From DAIPKP01 sp964539095 (GTDB lineage: Bacteria > Synergistota > Synergistia > Synergistales > Aminiphilaceae): 14,366 bases of DNA. The notes beneath the pieces are model-generated. The model was not told the origin of the DNA. It did not search any database and worked only from the letters and a program-made list of their open reading frames with translations. Position numbers and translations under genes: made by a program. This document shows, piece by piece, positions 6,239 to 13,653 of this stretch (position 1 is the first letter of the stretch; the number at the start of each line of letters is the position of its first letter). Where the stretch lies: NCBI GenBank assembly GCA_964539095.1, contig CAZIFL010000053.1:1-14366 (forward strand), written 5' to 3'.

Positions 6239-7969
6239 ATGTCTATGCCCTCTTCTCCCCCTGCAGATCGTCTCTCCCTTCTTGATGTGGCTCCTCTGGA
6301 GGAGACCGTCTCCCGTTTTATGAACTGGGTGGAGCCCCTTCTGGATTCCCGGGAATACCGCGCAACGCTCACGAGTGCGGAGGCTTTGAAGAACCCGGCG
6401 GGAAAGGTGTTCACGCTCCACAGAGATCTTCGGAAAGAGCTTCAGGAAGATCCCTCCCTGGGGAAACACCGCCCCTTTTGGGAGGGTTGGCATCTTCGTC
6501 ATGCCACACGTCTTCCCATTTACACCAACCCCTTTTATCTTTTCGATCGTAAGGCTCCCTCCGGAGCGGCGCTGGCGGCGCATTTCACCGTTCGAGCGCT
6601 CGACCTGCATCGTCAGATTCTTCACAGAACCCTTCCTCAGGACGAAATCAAGGGGGTTCCCCAGTGTATGGAGCAGTACCAGACTCTCTTCGGCTGTACC
6701 CGGATTCCCGGAGTTTTTGAAGATCACAGCTTTTCCGCCCCCGAATCGTCTCACATAGTGATTTTCCGCCGGGGGCGCATTTACTCCCTGAAGGTGCTGA
6801 ACGAAAGAGGAGATATCCCTTCCAGGGGAGCGCTGGAAAAGGTCTTTCGCGATCTCTGGAGCCATGCGGCACCGCTCGCCTCTTCTCCGGGGGTCTTTAC
6901 CGCCGCAGACCGGCGGGAGTGGGGGGCCATCCGCGAAGATCTGCGAGAGTTTCCCCACAACCGGCGCAATCTGGAGATTCTCGAAAAGGCCCTCTTCGTG
7001 CTGGTGCTGGAGGATTCCCCCGGAGAGACAGAAAAGGCCTTCTGTGAGAATCTTTTTGGAGGTCTCCCCGATAACCGCTGGTACGATAAATCGCTGCAGC
7101 TTATCGTCTACCCCGAAGGGGTGGGAGGGTGGAACTACGATCACTCCCGGCGGGATGGTGGAGCCATGAGCCGGGTGGCGGCCTTTCTCTGTGAGGATGC
7201 TCCCGAGGGGAGTCCTTCCGACGGTTTGCCGGGAACTCCGGAGCTTCTGGAGTTTTCGCTCTCTCCAGAGTTGGAGGAGAAGGCCCGGCAGATTCGCCAG
7301 CAGAATGCCCGGCTGCGCCGGAGGGTGCAGCTGGAGGTTCTGCGTTTCCCCGCCTTCGGTGCGCTGGAACTCAAGAGGCGACGCTACAGCCCGGACGCTT
7401 TTGTGCAGATAGTTTTACTGGGGGTGCAGCACGAACTTTGGGGAACGCTGCGAAACGCCTTCGAATCCGTGAGCCTCCGGCACTTTCGCCTGGGGCGTAC
7501 CGAGGGCACCCGCCCCCTTACTCCGGAAGGGGCTGCCTGCCTTAGGGGCTATCGGGAAGGCGCCCGCAAAGAATCTCTCGCTCCACTGCTACGGCGTGCT
7601 GGAAGGGCCCACGGAGAACGTATCATGCTCTGCCGCCAGGGCAAGGGGGTGGACGGGAATCTGGGCTTTCTTAAAAACTACGCCCTCCTTCGAGGTTTTT
7701 CTCCGGAAGAGATCCCCTTTTTTGACAGCCCCGGCTGGAAGAAGCACAACCAGTTCTGGATGAGTACCAGCGCCACGGGAGGCAGGGGGATTCGGGCGGC
7801 AGGGTATGGTCCCTCTCTCCCCGAGGGGTTTGCGGTACGGTACGCAAAAAATCCCGAAGAGACGGAGCTGTATGTCACCTCCTTCGAAGGGGATATCCAG
7901 GCTTTCGAAAGAGCTTTTTTGAAGGTGGGGAACGATTATATGGAGGCGCTTGCCTCTCCTGAAGAGTAG
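6239..7969 (+). CDS. Choline/carnitine O-acyltransferase family protein
   Basis: This 576-residue protein shows the carnitine acyltransferase fold from end to end. An N-terminal LEETVSRFMNWVEPLL segment is followed by LPIYTNPFYLFD (about 94-105), EQYQTLFGCTRIPG, and HIVIFRRGRIYSLKV. The catalytic motif NYDHSRRDGGAM has His302 and matches the family EHSxxDGxxM. Then come SPDAFVQIVLLGVQHELWG, SLRHFRLGRTEGTRPLTPE (carnitine/choline carboxylate or hydroxyl site in known structures) and FWMSTSATGG, the STS motif. Known relatives move acyl groups between CoA and carnitine or choline. The acceptor here is unknown, and the His302 motif fits the carnitine branch best. GAGGTGA precedes ATG 6239. No signal peptide or membrane span is seen, so it should be cytoplasmic. 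It is a single-gene unit convergent with panF. Confidence 0.88.
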   Translation: MSMPSSPPADRLSLLDVAPLEETVSRFMNWVEPLLDSREYRATLTSAEALKNPAGKVFTLHRDLRKELQEDPSLGKHRPFWEGWHLRHATRLPIYTNPFYLFDRKAPSGAALAAHFTVRALDLHRQILHRTLPQDEIKGVPQCMEQYQTLFGCTRIPGVFEDHSFSAPESSHIVIFRRGRIYSLKVLNERGDIPSRGALEKVFRDLWSHAAPLASSPGVFTAADRREWGAIREDLREFPHNRRNLEILEKALFVLVLEDSPGETEKAFCENLFGGLPDNRWYDKSLQLIVYPEGVGGWNYDHSRRDGGAMSRVAAFLCEDAPEGSPSDGLPGTPELLEFSLSPELEEKARQIRQQNARLRRRVQLEVLRFPAFGALELKRRRYSPDAFVQIVLLGVQHELWGTLRNAFESVSLRHFRLGRTEGTRPLTPEGAACLRGYREGARKESLAPLLRRAGRAHGERIMLCRQGKGVDGNLGFLKNYALLRGFSPEEIPFFDSPGWKKHNQFWMSTSATGGRGIRAAGYGPSLPEGFAVRYAKNPEETELYVTSFEGDIQAFERAFLKVGNDYMEALASPEE

Positions 7970-7974
7970 GGGAT

Positions 7975-7999
7975 GCGGGCTTCTGCCACAGAAGCCCGC
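7975..7999. terminator. 11-bp stem-loop between convergent genes
   Basis: GCGGGCTTCTG (7975-7985) pairs perfectly with 7989-7999 around a CCA loop, five bases after the acyltransferase stop. It is shared with the convergent panF gene ending at 8025. No U-tract follows on either strand. It probably acts as a two-way terminator or 3'-end stabiliser. Confidence 0.65.
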
Positions 8000-8024
8000 G
8001 GATGTGATGGCGGATCCGGAGATG

Positions 8025-9488
8025 CTATTTCTCTCCGAAGAAAAGCTCCAGCACCTCGGGATCCGGCTTCTTGCCGAACCAGCTTCCTGCCACAAAGCCC
8101 AGAAGGCTGAAGAGCAGCACCGGCACGATCTGGTGCATCCCCAGGGGATTAAAGGCGTTCAGGGAGCACCAAAAGTAGGCCCCCACCCCCCCGAGCATCC
8201 CCAGAAGAGCCCCGGAAGCGTTGGCCCGCTTCCAATAGAGCCCCAGCACCGTGGGCCAGAGAAAGGCCGCCTCCAGCCCTCCGAAGGCGAAGAGGTTGAT
8301 CCACACGATGAGATCCGGGGGGTTGAGGGCCAGCAGAAAGGCCGCCACTCCCAGAAGGGCGGTGATGCCGAAGCTCATGCGGGAGATAGTTTTTTCCGTG
8401 GCGCCAGGGGAGACGAAGCGGATGTAGAGATCCTTCACCAGAGCTGCGGCGGCGAGAAGCAGCAGAGAATCCACCGTGGACATGATGGCCGCCAGAGGCC
8501 CCGCAATAAAGATCCCCGCCCAAAAGGGGGGAAGCACCTGTACCGTAAGGGTGGGAATCACCAGATCCGGAGAGAGCCCCTCGGGGAGGAGAACTCTTCC
8601 GAAGAAGCCCACCAGATGCATCCCCAGCATGAGAAACCCCACCACAAGAGTGCCGATGATCATGGCGTTATGGAGAGATCGGGAATCCCGAAAGCCCATC
8701 CCCCGCACCGTGGTCTGAGGAAGCCCCAGAATGCCGAGCCCTACAAGAACCCAGAAGGAGAGCAGAAAAGGCTTGCCCAGGGTTCCCCCCGAGGTAGGGT
8801 CCATCATCTCGGGGTGTAGGGTTCGCAGGGTTTCTCCCGCTACCTCCAGCCCTCCCCCCGCCCGCACCACCGCAGCGAGAAGAAAGAGGGTGGCGAAGAT
8901 CATCACCGCCCCCTGAAGGGCATCGGTGATCACCACCGCCCGAAACCCTCCCAGGGTGGTGTAGAGCACCACCACCAGGGCGAAGAGAGCCAGCCCCGCG
9001 CCGTAGGGGATCCCCGCCATCACCTGAAAGAGCCGGGCTCCTCCGATGCATTGGGCTACCATGATGGCGAGAAAGAAGATCAGCATGGTCAGCGAAGCGA
9101 GAAGTACCAGCATTTTAGAGCGGTATCGGGCCCAAAGATAGTCCATCACCGTAACCCCCTGGATCTTTCGGGAGATGAGGGCAAGCTTTTTTCCGAGAAT
9201 GCCAAGGGTGAGAAATGCCGTGGGAACCTGAATCATGGCGAGAAAAACCCACCCCAACCCCTTCACCGAGGCCACTCCGGGGCCCCCGATAAAACTGCTG
9301 GCGCTGGTGTAGGTGGCGATGAGGGTCATGGCAAGCACGAATCCCCCCATTCCTCGATCCCCGATGAAGTAGTGCTGCAGAAAAGAGCCCTTACCCGGTG
9401 ATGCGGAGCGGTGGACGTAGATCCCTATCCCCAGCATGCAGCAAAGATAGAGCCCCATGGGAAGAAGCATGTTCATCTGTAAGGACAT
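8025..9488 (-). CDS. panF: Sodium/pantothenate symporter
   Basis: A 487-residue inner-membrane protein of the sodium:solute symporter family, close in length to E. coli PanF (about 480). It imports pantothenate, the precursor of coenzyme A, with sodium. Stretches that match PanF as I know it include ATYTSASSFIGGPG, LGWVFLAMIQVP, YTTLGGFRAVVITDALQG, SFWVLVGLGILGLP, PDLVIPTLTVQVLPPFWAGIF, AAIMSTVDSLLLLAAAALVKDLY and AFGGLEAAFLWPTVLGLYWKRANA. About 12-13 hydrophobic spans are visible. ATG 9488 follows GGAGG at good spacing; an upstream in-frame ATG at 9599 would overlap yhdT. The gene begins 10 bases after the yhdT stop, the same order as in enterobacteria, which strongly supports the assignment. 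Confidence 0.94.
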   Translation of the reverse strand: MSLQMNMLLPMGLYLCCMLGIGIYVHRSASPGKGSFLQHYFIGDRGMGGFVLAMTLIATYTSASSFIGGPGVASVKGLGWVFLAMIQVPTAFLTLGILGKKLALISRKIQGVTVMDYLWARYRSKMLVLLASLTMLIFFLAIMVAQCIGGARLFQVMAGIPYGAGLALFALVVVLYTTLGGFRAVVITDALQGAVMIFATLFLLAAVVRAGGGLEVAGETLRTLHPEMMDPTSGGTLGKPFLLSFWVLVGLGILGLPQTTVRGMGFRDSRSLHNAMIIGTLVVGFLMLGMHLVGFFGRVLLPEGLSPDLVIPTLTVQVLPPFWAGIFIAGPLAAIMSTVDSLLLLAAAALVKDLYIRFVSPGATEKTISRMSFGITALLGVAAFLLALNPPDLIVWINLFAFGGLEAAFLWPTVLGLYWKRANASGALLGMLGGVGAYFWCSLNAFNPLGMHQIVPVLLFSLLGFVAGSWFGKKPDPEVLELFFGEK

Positions 9489-9498
9489 GACGGGCCTC

Positions 9499-9777
9499 CT
9501 ACCGCGAGCTTTCCGGGGTTTCTTCGAAGGGGATCTCCCGGAAAAAGCCCCGCACCACCCAAAAGACCCCCAGAGAAATCCCCAGCCATCCCCCCACACA
9601 GCTCAGAAGAAACCAGAGAGGAAGCCCAAAGAGGTAGGTGTAGCTCTCGGGGTTTCCCGATCCCAATCCGTAGCCCCAGCCGTACCACCAGAGAAAAAAG
9701 ATGCCGTAAAGCCCCAGGGTGGCCAGGGCCTCCCGGTTCAGCTGCCCATGTTTTTCTTTGTCCGTCAAAGGTATCAC
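9499..9777 (-). CDS. yhdT: YhdT family small membrane protein
   Basis: A 92-residue membrane protein of the DUF997/YhdT family. Two hydrophobic spans (about 17-33 and 48-76) flank a glycine-rich loop, with the motif FGLPLWFLLSCVGGW and a C-terminal FFREIPFEE like the YRDIPLED of E. coli YhdT. Its function is unproven, but it is commonly encoded just before panF and may be an accessory subunit of the symporter. The start is GTG at 9777; AAAGGA lies very close upstream, so a slightly later start is possible. It is the first gene of the yhdT-panF unit. Confidence 0.85.
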   Translation of the reverse strand: MIPLTDKEKHGQLNREALATLGLYGIFFLWWYGWGYGLGSGNPESYTYLFGLPLWFLLSCVGGWLGISLGVFWVVRGFFREIPFEETPESSR

Positions 9778-9798
9778 GTTCCTTTCCCGAAATAGGGT

Positions 9799-9852
9799 AT
9801 TATAGGTGGGGGAAAACTCTTCCCTTTCACTTCAGCATGGCATTATACCATA
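9799..9852 (-). promoter_or_regulatory. Promoter region of yhdT-panF
   Basis: On the minus strand, TATGGTATAAT (9842-9852) is an extended -10 element with TG one base before TATAAT; no good -35 is seen, as is common for this type. A second TATAAT lies at 9799-9804, nearer the gene, with a poor -35. Confidence 0.55.
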
Positions 9853-9890
9853 ACGACCTGGTGCTGCTTTCTCGAACCTTTGCATGTTCA

Positions 9891-9919
9891 TTGACAGAAC
9901 CGAAGGTTGCGGGGAGAAT
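9891..9919 (+). promoter_or_regulatory. Sigma-70-type promoter of the 9982 operon
   Basis: A perfect TTGACA at 9891-9896 is followed after 17 bases by GAGAAT (9914-9919), a four-of-six -10. Transcription near 9926 would exclude a TTG start at 9907 and leave a leader of about 55 bases before ATG 9982. Confidence 0.5.
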
Positions 9920-9981
9920 GTTTTTCGGAAGTATCAAGCCATGATGAGGCATTATCACAAGAAAGAGCAGGTGATGGATCA

Positions 9982-10521
9982 ATGCAGCAGAAGCAGTTTT
10001 CGGGGAAGGATGCCTTTTTGCAGCTAGACACCTTCGGCATTGTTATTATCGTGGTTTTGGCCTGTGTGGTTCTCGGCACTGTAGGAGTGCTCTTCTCGGC
10101 CCGCCGGGGAGGCCCCGAGGTGGAGCGCCATCTGGCGGATCTCCAGGCCATGAAATCTGCAGAGGCAGAACTCTTTGCCGTCGCTCCGGAGCGAGACCTT
10201 TTCGAAGTCTCCCTGGAGGATCTCGGTGCCCGGATGGGTCGTACTCTTGACGCCAGCCGGTACAGCGTGGGGATTCTCAGCGAAGATCAGGGGGCAAAGC
10301 TCTTTGTGGGGGTAAAGGTTCTCAGCGATCCGGGAGTGCGTGCATTCACCGAGAAGATTCCCGGAGATGAGGGAGATCTTTTTTGGGGGGGGACCCCGGG
10401 AAGCTCTTCCGGAAAGGACGGAGGGGAGCTGTCGGAGCCTCTCTATCCTCTTAAAGAAGAGCAGCGCAGCCGCAGCCCCCAGTGGGTCTACCTTCTTGTG
10501 CGGGAAGAGTCGCGGCAATAG
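9982..10521 (+). CDS. Single-span membrane protein, pseudopilin-like
   Basis: I do not recognise the family with certainty. The 179-residue product has one membrane span at about residues 18-41 (FGIVIIVVLACVVLGTVGVLFSA), then an amphipathic helix (VERHLADLQAMKSAEAELF), a small domain with a strand AKLFVGVKVLSDPGVRAF, and a Gly/Ser- and charge-rich tail. This layout parallels the prepilin encoded at 4858-5421, which has VSEMKIMKSAGQFYF at the same place after its helix. Here, though, the canonical G/FTLxE cleavage site is missing, so it would remain membrane-anchored if it is a pseudopilin relative. ATG 9982 has AGGTGA seven bases upstream. It is the first gene of a four-gene plus-strand series; the next gene starts 80 bases after its stop. 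Confidence 0.7.
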   Translation: MQQKQFSGKDAFLQLDTFGIVIIVVLACVVLGTVGVLFSARRGGPEVERHLADLQAMKSAEAELFAVAPERDLFEVSLEDLGARMGRTLDASRYSVGILSEDQGAKLFVGVKVLSDPGVRAFTEKIPGDEGDLFWGGTPGSSSGKDGGELSEPLYPLKEEQRSRSPQWVYLLVREESRQ

Positions 10522-10601
10522 GAGACATGCAGAACCCTGACGTTTTCAAGAAAGATTAAGAAACTGCGCAAAAAGAGATCCATGAAAAGGGGGCGGAGGA
10601 G

Positions 10602-11378
10602 ATGAGGCGTTACTGGGGGAAATTCTTTCTTATACTGGGAGTTTGTGCCATCTGGATGATCGCCCAGGGAGGAGATCTCGTGAGCGGGAACTCTCTTGAG
10701 GCGATTCGGGAACAGGGAGTGCTTCGAGCGGGGGTTCCCGCCTTCCGCCTCTATCCCTTTGCTTTTACCGAAGAGGGGGCTCTTCGGGGGTTTGATGTCG
10801 ACCTGGTGGGGCACCTGGCGAAAGCTCTGGGGGTTCCTCTGGAGCTTGTCCCTCTCTCTTGGGAGGAGGTAACCCTGGCGTGGAACCCCTCCTACACGTG
10901 GGATCGCTACGATCTCGTGGCAGCCACCATAAGCGTTACCCCCGAGCGTTCGAAGGTTTGCGACTTCTCTGTCCCCTACTTTACTACGGGGCAGGCGGTC
11001 TCTGTGCTGCCGGGCTCTGGAATTCTTTCCCCGGAGCAGCTCCGGGGAAAGCGGGTGGCTACGCCCGCGGGCACCACTTCGGAGGAGATGGCCCGCACCT
11101 TCTTCGGTTCCTCCTCCATAGTCCTTCTGGCTCATATCGAAGAATGCCATGAGGCCCTTCTCCAAGGAGATGTGCAGGGAGTGGTAACGGATCTGGCCAC
11201 CATTCTTCTGGAGCCTCGGGTGAAAAACGGTGAAATCATGGTACTTCCCAAAACCCTCTCCCGGGAGTGGTATGCGGTGGCACTGCCGAAAGGCCAGCCG
11301 GAACTTCGGGATCTTGTGAGCCGGGTGGTGGAGGAGGTTCGAGACGTCCTTACGGAAAAGTGGATAGGGGGGCAGTAG
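10602..11378 (+). CDS. Extracellular amino-acid-binding protein (SBP_bac_3)
   Basis: A 258-residue periplasmic binding protein of the polar amino-acid type. A signal peptide with a hydrophobic core (about 8-21) is followed by the two-lobe domain: LEAIREQGVLRAGVPAF, then GFDVDLVGHLAKALG (63-77), DLVAATISVTPERSKVCDFSVPYF (104-127), RGKRVATPAGTTSEE and the C-terminal lobe. The TPERSK arginine is the usual ligand carboxylate contact. No lipobox is convincing, because Cys15 follows Val rather than Gly/Ala/Ser. No ABC permease or ATPase gene is adjacent, so it must use a distant transporter or act as a sensor. The start follows AAGGGGGCGGAGGAG. The nitroreductase gene begins 44 bases after its stop. 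Confidence 0.9.
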   Translation: MRRYWGKFFLILGVCAIWMIAQGGDLVSGNSLEAIREQGVLRAGVPAFRLYPFAFTEEGALRGFDVDLVGHLAKALGVPLELVPLSWEEVTLAWNPSYTWDRYDLVAATISVTPERSKVCDFSVPYFTTGQAVSVLPGSGILSPEQLRGKRVATPAGTTSEEMARTFFGSSSIVLLAHIEECHEALLQGDVQGVVTDLATILLEPRVKNGEIMVLPKTLSREWYAVALPKGQPELRDLVSRVVEEVRDVLTEKWIGGQ

Positions 11379-11422
11379 AGCCCTTCAGTAGAGATGCAGG
11401 AAGATAAGGAGTGTAGATAGAG

Positions 11423-11965
11423 ATGGAAAACAATCAGGTCATTCAAACCATTCTTGCCCGAAGGAGCATCCGGAGCTTTCGCAAAGACCTCCCTGTGGAG
11501 CCCTCCAAGCGGGATGCCCTTCTGGCGTGTGCCTGTGCGGCTCCCAGCGCGAATAACCGGCAGCCCTGCCGCTTTCTCGTTCTGGAAGAGCGCACCCTTC
11601 TTGATTGCTTAGCGAAGGAGCTTCGTCAGGGCTTTCTTTACGAGCAGGCCCCCCTTGCCATAGCGGTCTGCGGGGACCTTCGGGAGTATCCCGAGGGGAG
11701 CCTCGGCTGGCTTGAGGACTGTGCCGCCGCCCTGGAGAACATGCTCATCGCGGCTAAATCCATGGGGCTTGAGGGGCTCTGGTTCGGAGTCTACCGGAGA
11801 GATCCCAAAGAGGAGACGGTGCGGCGCATCCTGGAGCTTCCGCAGTATATGGAGGTTCAGGGGATAGGCGTCTTCGGATACAGCGATGAAACCGGGGAGC
11901 CCCGGCAGGATATGGATACCGCGAGGGTGTTTTACGGAACGTGGAAGGGGGAGACCCATGGATAG
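11423..11965 (+). CDS. Nitroreductase family protein
   Basis: An FMN-dependent oxidoreductase-like protein of 180 residues, typical for the smaller nitroreductases. It shows RRSIRSFR near the N-terminus (13-20), the FMN loop APSANNRQPCRFLVLE (40-55), the central block WLEDCAAALENMLIAAKSMGLEGLWFGVY and a C-terminal GIGVFGYSDETGEPRQ. Relatives reduce nitro-compounds, quinones or flavins with NAD(P)H; the substrate here cannot be read from sequence. It has three cysteines in CACAAPSA and nearby, which is slightly unusual but not diagnostic. An AAGGAG is 11 bases before the ATG. Its last eight bases overlap the start of the protease gene, indicating translational coupling. Confidence 0.9.
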   Translation: MENNQVIQTILARRSIRSFRKDLPVEPSKRDALLACACAAPSANNRQPCRFLVLEERTLLDCLAKELRQGFLYEQAPLAIAVCGDLREYPEGSLGWLEDCAAALENMLIAAKSMGLEGLWFGVYRRDPKEETVRRILELPQYMEVQGIGVFGYSDETGEPRQDMDTARVFYGTWKGETHG

Positions 11966-13583
11966 AACTTTTCCGAAGAAGGGCGCTACCCTCTTTCGAA
12001 GGGGGCTTTTCGTTCTTCTCTGCATGCTCGTAATGGGGGGGAGCCTTGCCGCCGAGGCTTCCTCCCCTGCTGTTTTCTGGGATCCCGGTACGGAGTCCTT
12101 CTCTTCGGGAAGTCCTCAGCAGGGTTCCTGGAAGGCCTCCGACAGATCACAACCCCTTGCCTTTGCGGTCCCCAGCCTTCAGGGGGGGATTCTCGGGGAG
12201 GAGCCTCTCCCTCTCTCCTTCGATCTTCGCACCTTGGGGGCGGTAAGCGCCGTAAAAAATCAGGGAAAGTTCGATACCTGCTGGACCTTTGCAGCCCTTG
12301 GAGCGCTGGAGTCCTTTTTTCTTCTGCAGCACCGCATGAACGTCAATTTTTCGGAGCTTCATCTTGCCTACTTCACCTATGCGAATGCGGGCCCCTTGGA
12401 GCCGGCATTTACAAAATTCTTTCCCGATAAAAACGTGCTGGATCAGATGGGGAGCGATCAGAAGGCTACGGCGGTGCTTACCCGCTGGCGGGGACCCGTG
12501 GCGGAATCCGATGCCCCCTATCCCGCCCCCCCCCTCTACGTGATCCACGCCCCCTCGGGGGGGGAGCCTCCTCTCGCCAGGGTACAGCAGGCCTGGAGTG
12601 TCCCCTGGAGGGCTTCGGAGCCCGAGCTGGCTTCCCAGCTTAAGGAGCTTATCCGCCTCTGCGGAGGGAGCACCGCCCATCTCTACATGCCCATGCAGGG
12701 GTACGAAGGGTGGTTCAACGAAGAGACCAGCGCTTACTGCTATAGCGGAGAGCAGATATCCAACCACGCGGTGATTCTGGTGGGGTGGGATGACACCTAT
12801 AAGACAGAGAATTTCCGAACTCCCCCGGAGGGAGACGGAGCCTGGATTGCCAAAAACAGCTGGGGCACCAATTTTGGAGAAGGAGGATTTTTCTACGTCT
12901 CCTACTACGATAGCTCTCTCTGGGGGGGGGTGGCCTATCAGGGGGAGCCCATCACGGATCATAAGGGGATCTACCAGTACGATCCTCTCGGGGTGCTCTC
13001 CCGCATGGGTTTTGACGGAATTTCCAGCGCCGAGTTTGCCAATGTCTTCACCGCCGAAGAGGATGAAATCATCCTGGCCGCAGGGTTTTACACCCCCGTG
13101 GGGGGGAGCCCCTACGTTATCCGGGGGAGCCGGAACCTCTCGGGAGATCCTGCAAGCGGCACCGATCTCGGGATTCTCGCCGAAGGAGTGCTTCCCTGGG
13201 GTGGGTACTCCACGGTCCCCCTGGAGAAGACCTTTCGGGTAGCCAAGGGAGAAAAATTTTCCCTCCAGGTAGCCCTGGAGACTCCGGGATTTCTCTATCC
13301 TATACCGGTGGAGGAGCCTCGGCAGGGATACGCCGAGGGAGCCACTGCAAACCCAGGAGAGAGCTACGTTCGTGCCACCTCGGAAGATCTCTGGGAGGAT
13401 CTCGTTACCACCTACAAAGAGAACGGCAACGTCTGCCTCAAGGTCTTCTCCGAAAGAGAGGGGGCTCCCACCCCGCTCCCCGGCGCAAGCTCAGGAGGGG
13501 GATGCTCCCTGGGGGGAGGAACCGGTCTTGTGATCCTTGCGGGAGCTTTTCCCCTGCTTTTTTCAGGAATCCGCAGAAAATAA
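11958..13583 (+). CDS. Secreted C1 (papain-like) peptidase, Synerg-CTERM
   Basis: A 541-residue exported cysteine peptidase. The signal peptide has a core RGLFVLLCMLVMGGSLAAEA (about 15-34). The catalytic domain carries the papain triad: Gln102 and Cys108 in NQGKFDTCWTFAALGALES, His270 in SNHAVILVGWDD and Asn300 in AKNSWGTNFGEGGF. Residues about 336-500 resemble the lectin-like domain that follows such peptidases in other bacteria. The C-terminus (502-541) has a Pro/Ser/Gly linker, GGGCSLGGG with Cys516, a hydrophobic helix and GIRRK, the form of the Synerg-CTERM sorting signal. It is probably exported and then held or processed at the envelope. ATG 11958 follows AAGGGGGAGA and overlaps the nitroreductase stop. 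It is the last gene of the 9982-13583 series. Confidence 0.9.
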   Translation: MDRTFPKKGATLFRRGLFVLLCMLVMGGSLAAEASSPAVFWDPGTESFSSGSPQQGSWKASDRSQPLAFAVPSLQGGILGEEPLPLSFDLRTLGAVSAVKNQGKFDTCWTFAALGALESFFLLQHRMNVNFSELHLAYFTYANAGPLEPAFTKFFPDKNVLDQMGSDQKATAVLTRWRGPVAESDAPYPAPPLYVIHAPSGGEPPLARVQQAWSVPWRASEPELASQLKELIRLCGGSTAHLYMPMQGYEGWFNEETSAYCYSGEQISNHAVILVGWDDTYKTENFRTPPEGDGAWIAKNSWGTNFGEGGFFYVSYYDSSLWGGVAYQGEPITDHKGIYQYDPLGVLSRMGFDGISSAEFANVFTAEEDEIILAAGFYTPVGGSPYVIRGSRNLSGDPASGTDLGILAEGVLPWGGYSTVPLEKTFRVAKGEKFSLQVALETPGFLYPIPVEEPRQGYAEGATANPGESYVRATSEDLWEDLVTTYKENGNVCLKVFSEREGAPTPLPGASSGGGCSLGGGTGLVILAGAFPLLFSGIRRK

Positions 13584-13598
13584 CCGCCGAAAACAGTA

Positions 13599-13644
13599 GC
13601 CCCTTCCCCTGCGTCCCTCGCTGGAGAGGTGCAGGGGAAGGGGC
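13599..13644. terminator. 14-bp stem-loop between convergent genes
   Basis: GCCCCTTCCCCTGC (13599-13612) pairs perfectly with 13631-13644; the 18-base loop can itself form CCTC/GAGG. It lies between the protease stop (13583) and the stop of the minus-strand gene (13654). No U-tract follows on either side. Confidence 0.65.
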
Positions 13645-13653
13645 ATGCTCTAG

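Noticed and set aside
6197..7144. 315-codon minus-strand frame opposite the acyltransferase gene
   Set aside because: The plus strand carries the ordered motifs of a known enzyme family; the minus-strand translation has none.
7950..8819. 289-codon plus-strand frame opposite panF
   Set aside because: It is a His/Pro/Gly/Lys-rich shadow of a clear membrane transporter gene.
9907..9981. TTG start at 9907 for the pseudopilin-like protein
   Set aside because: It lies upstream of the probable -10 box (9914-9919) and adds 25 polar residues before the membrane span; ATG 9982 has a ribosome site.
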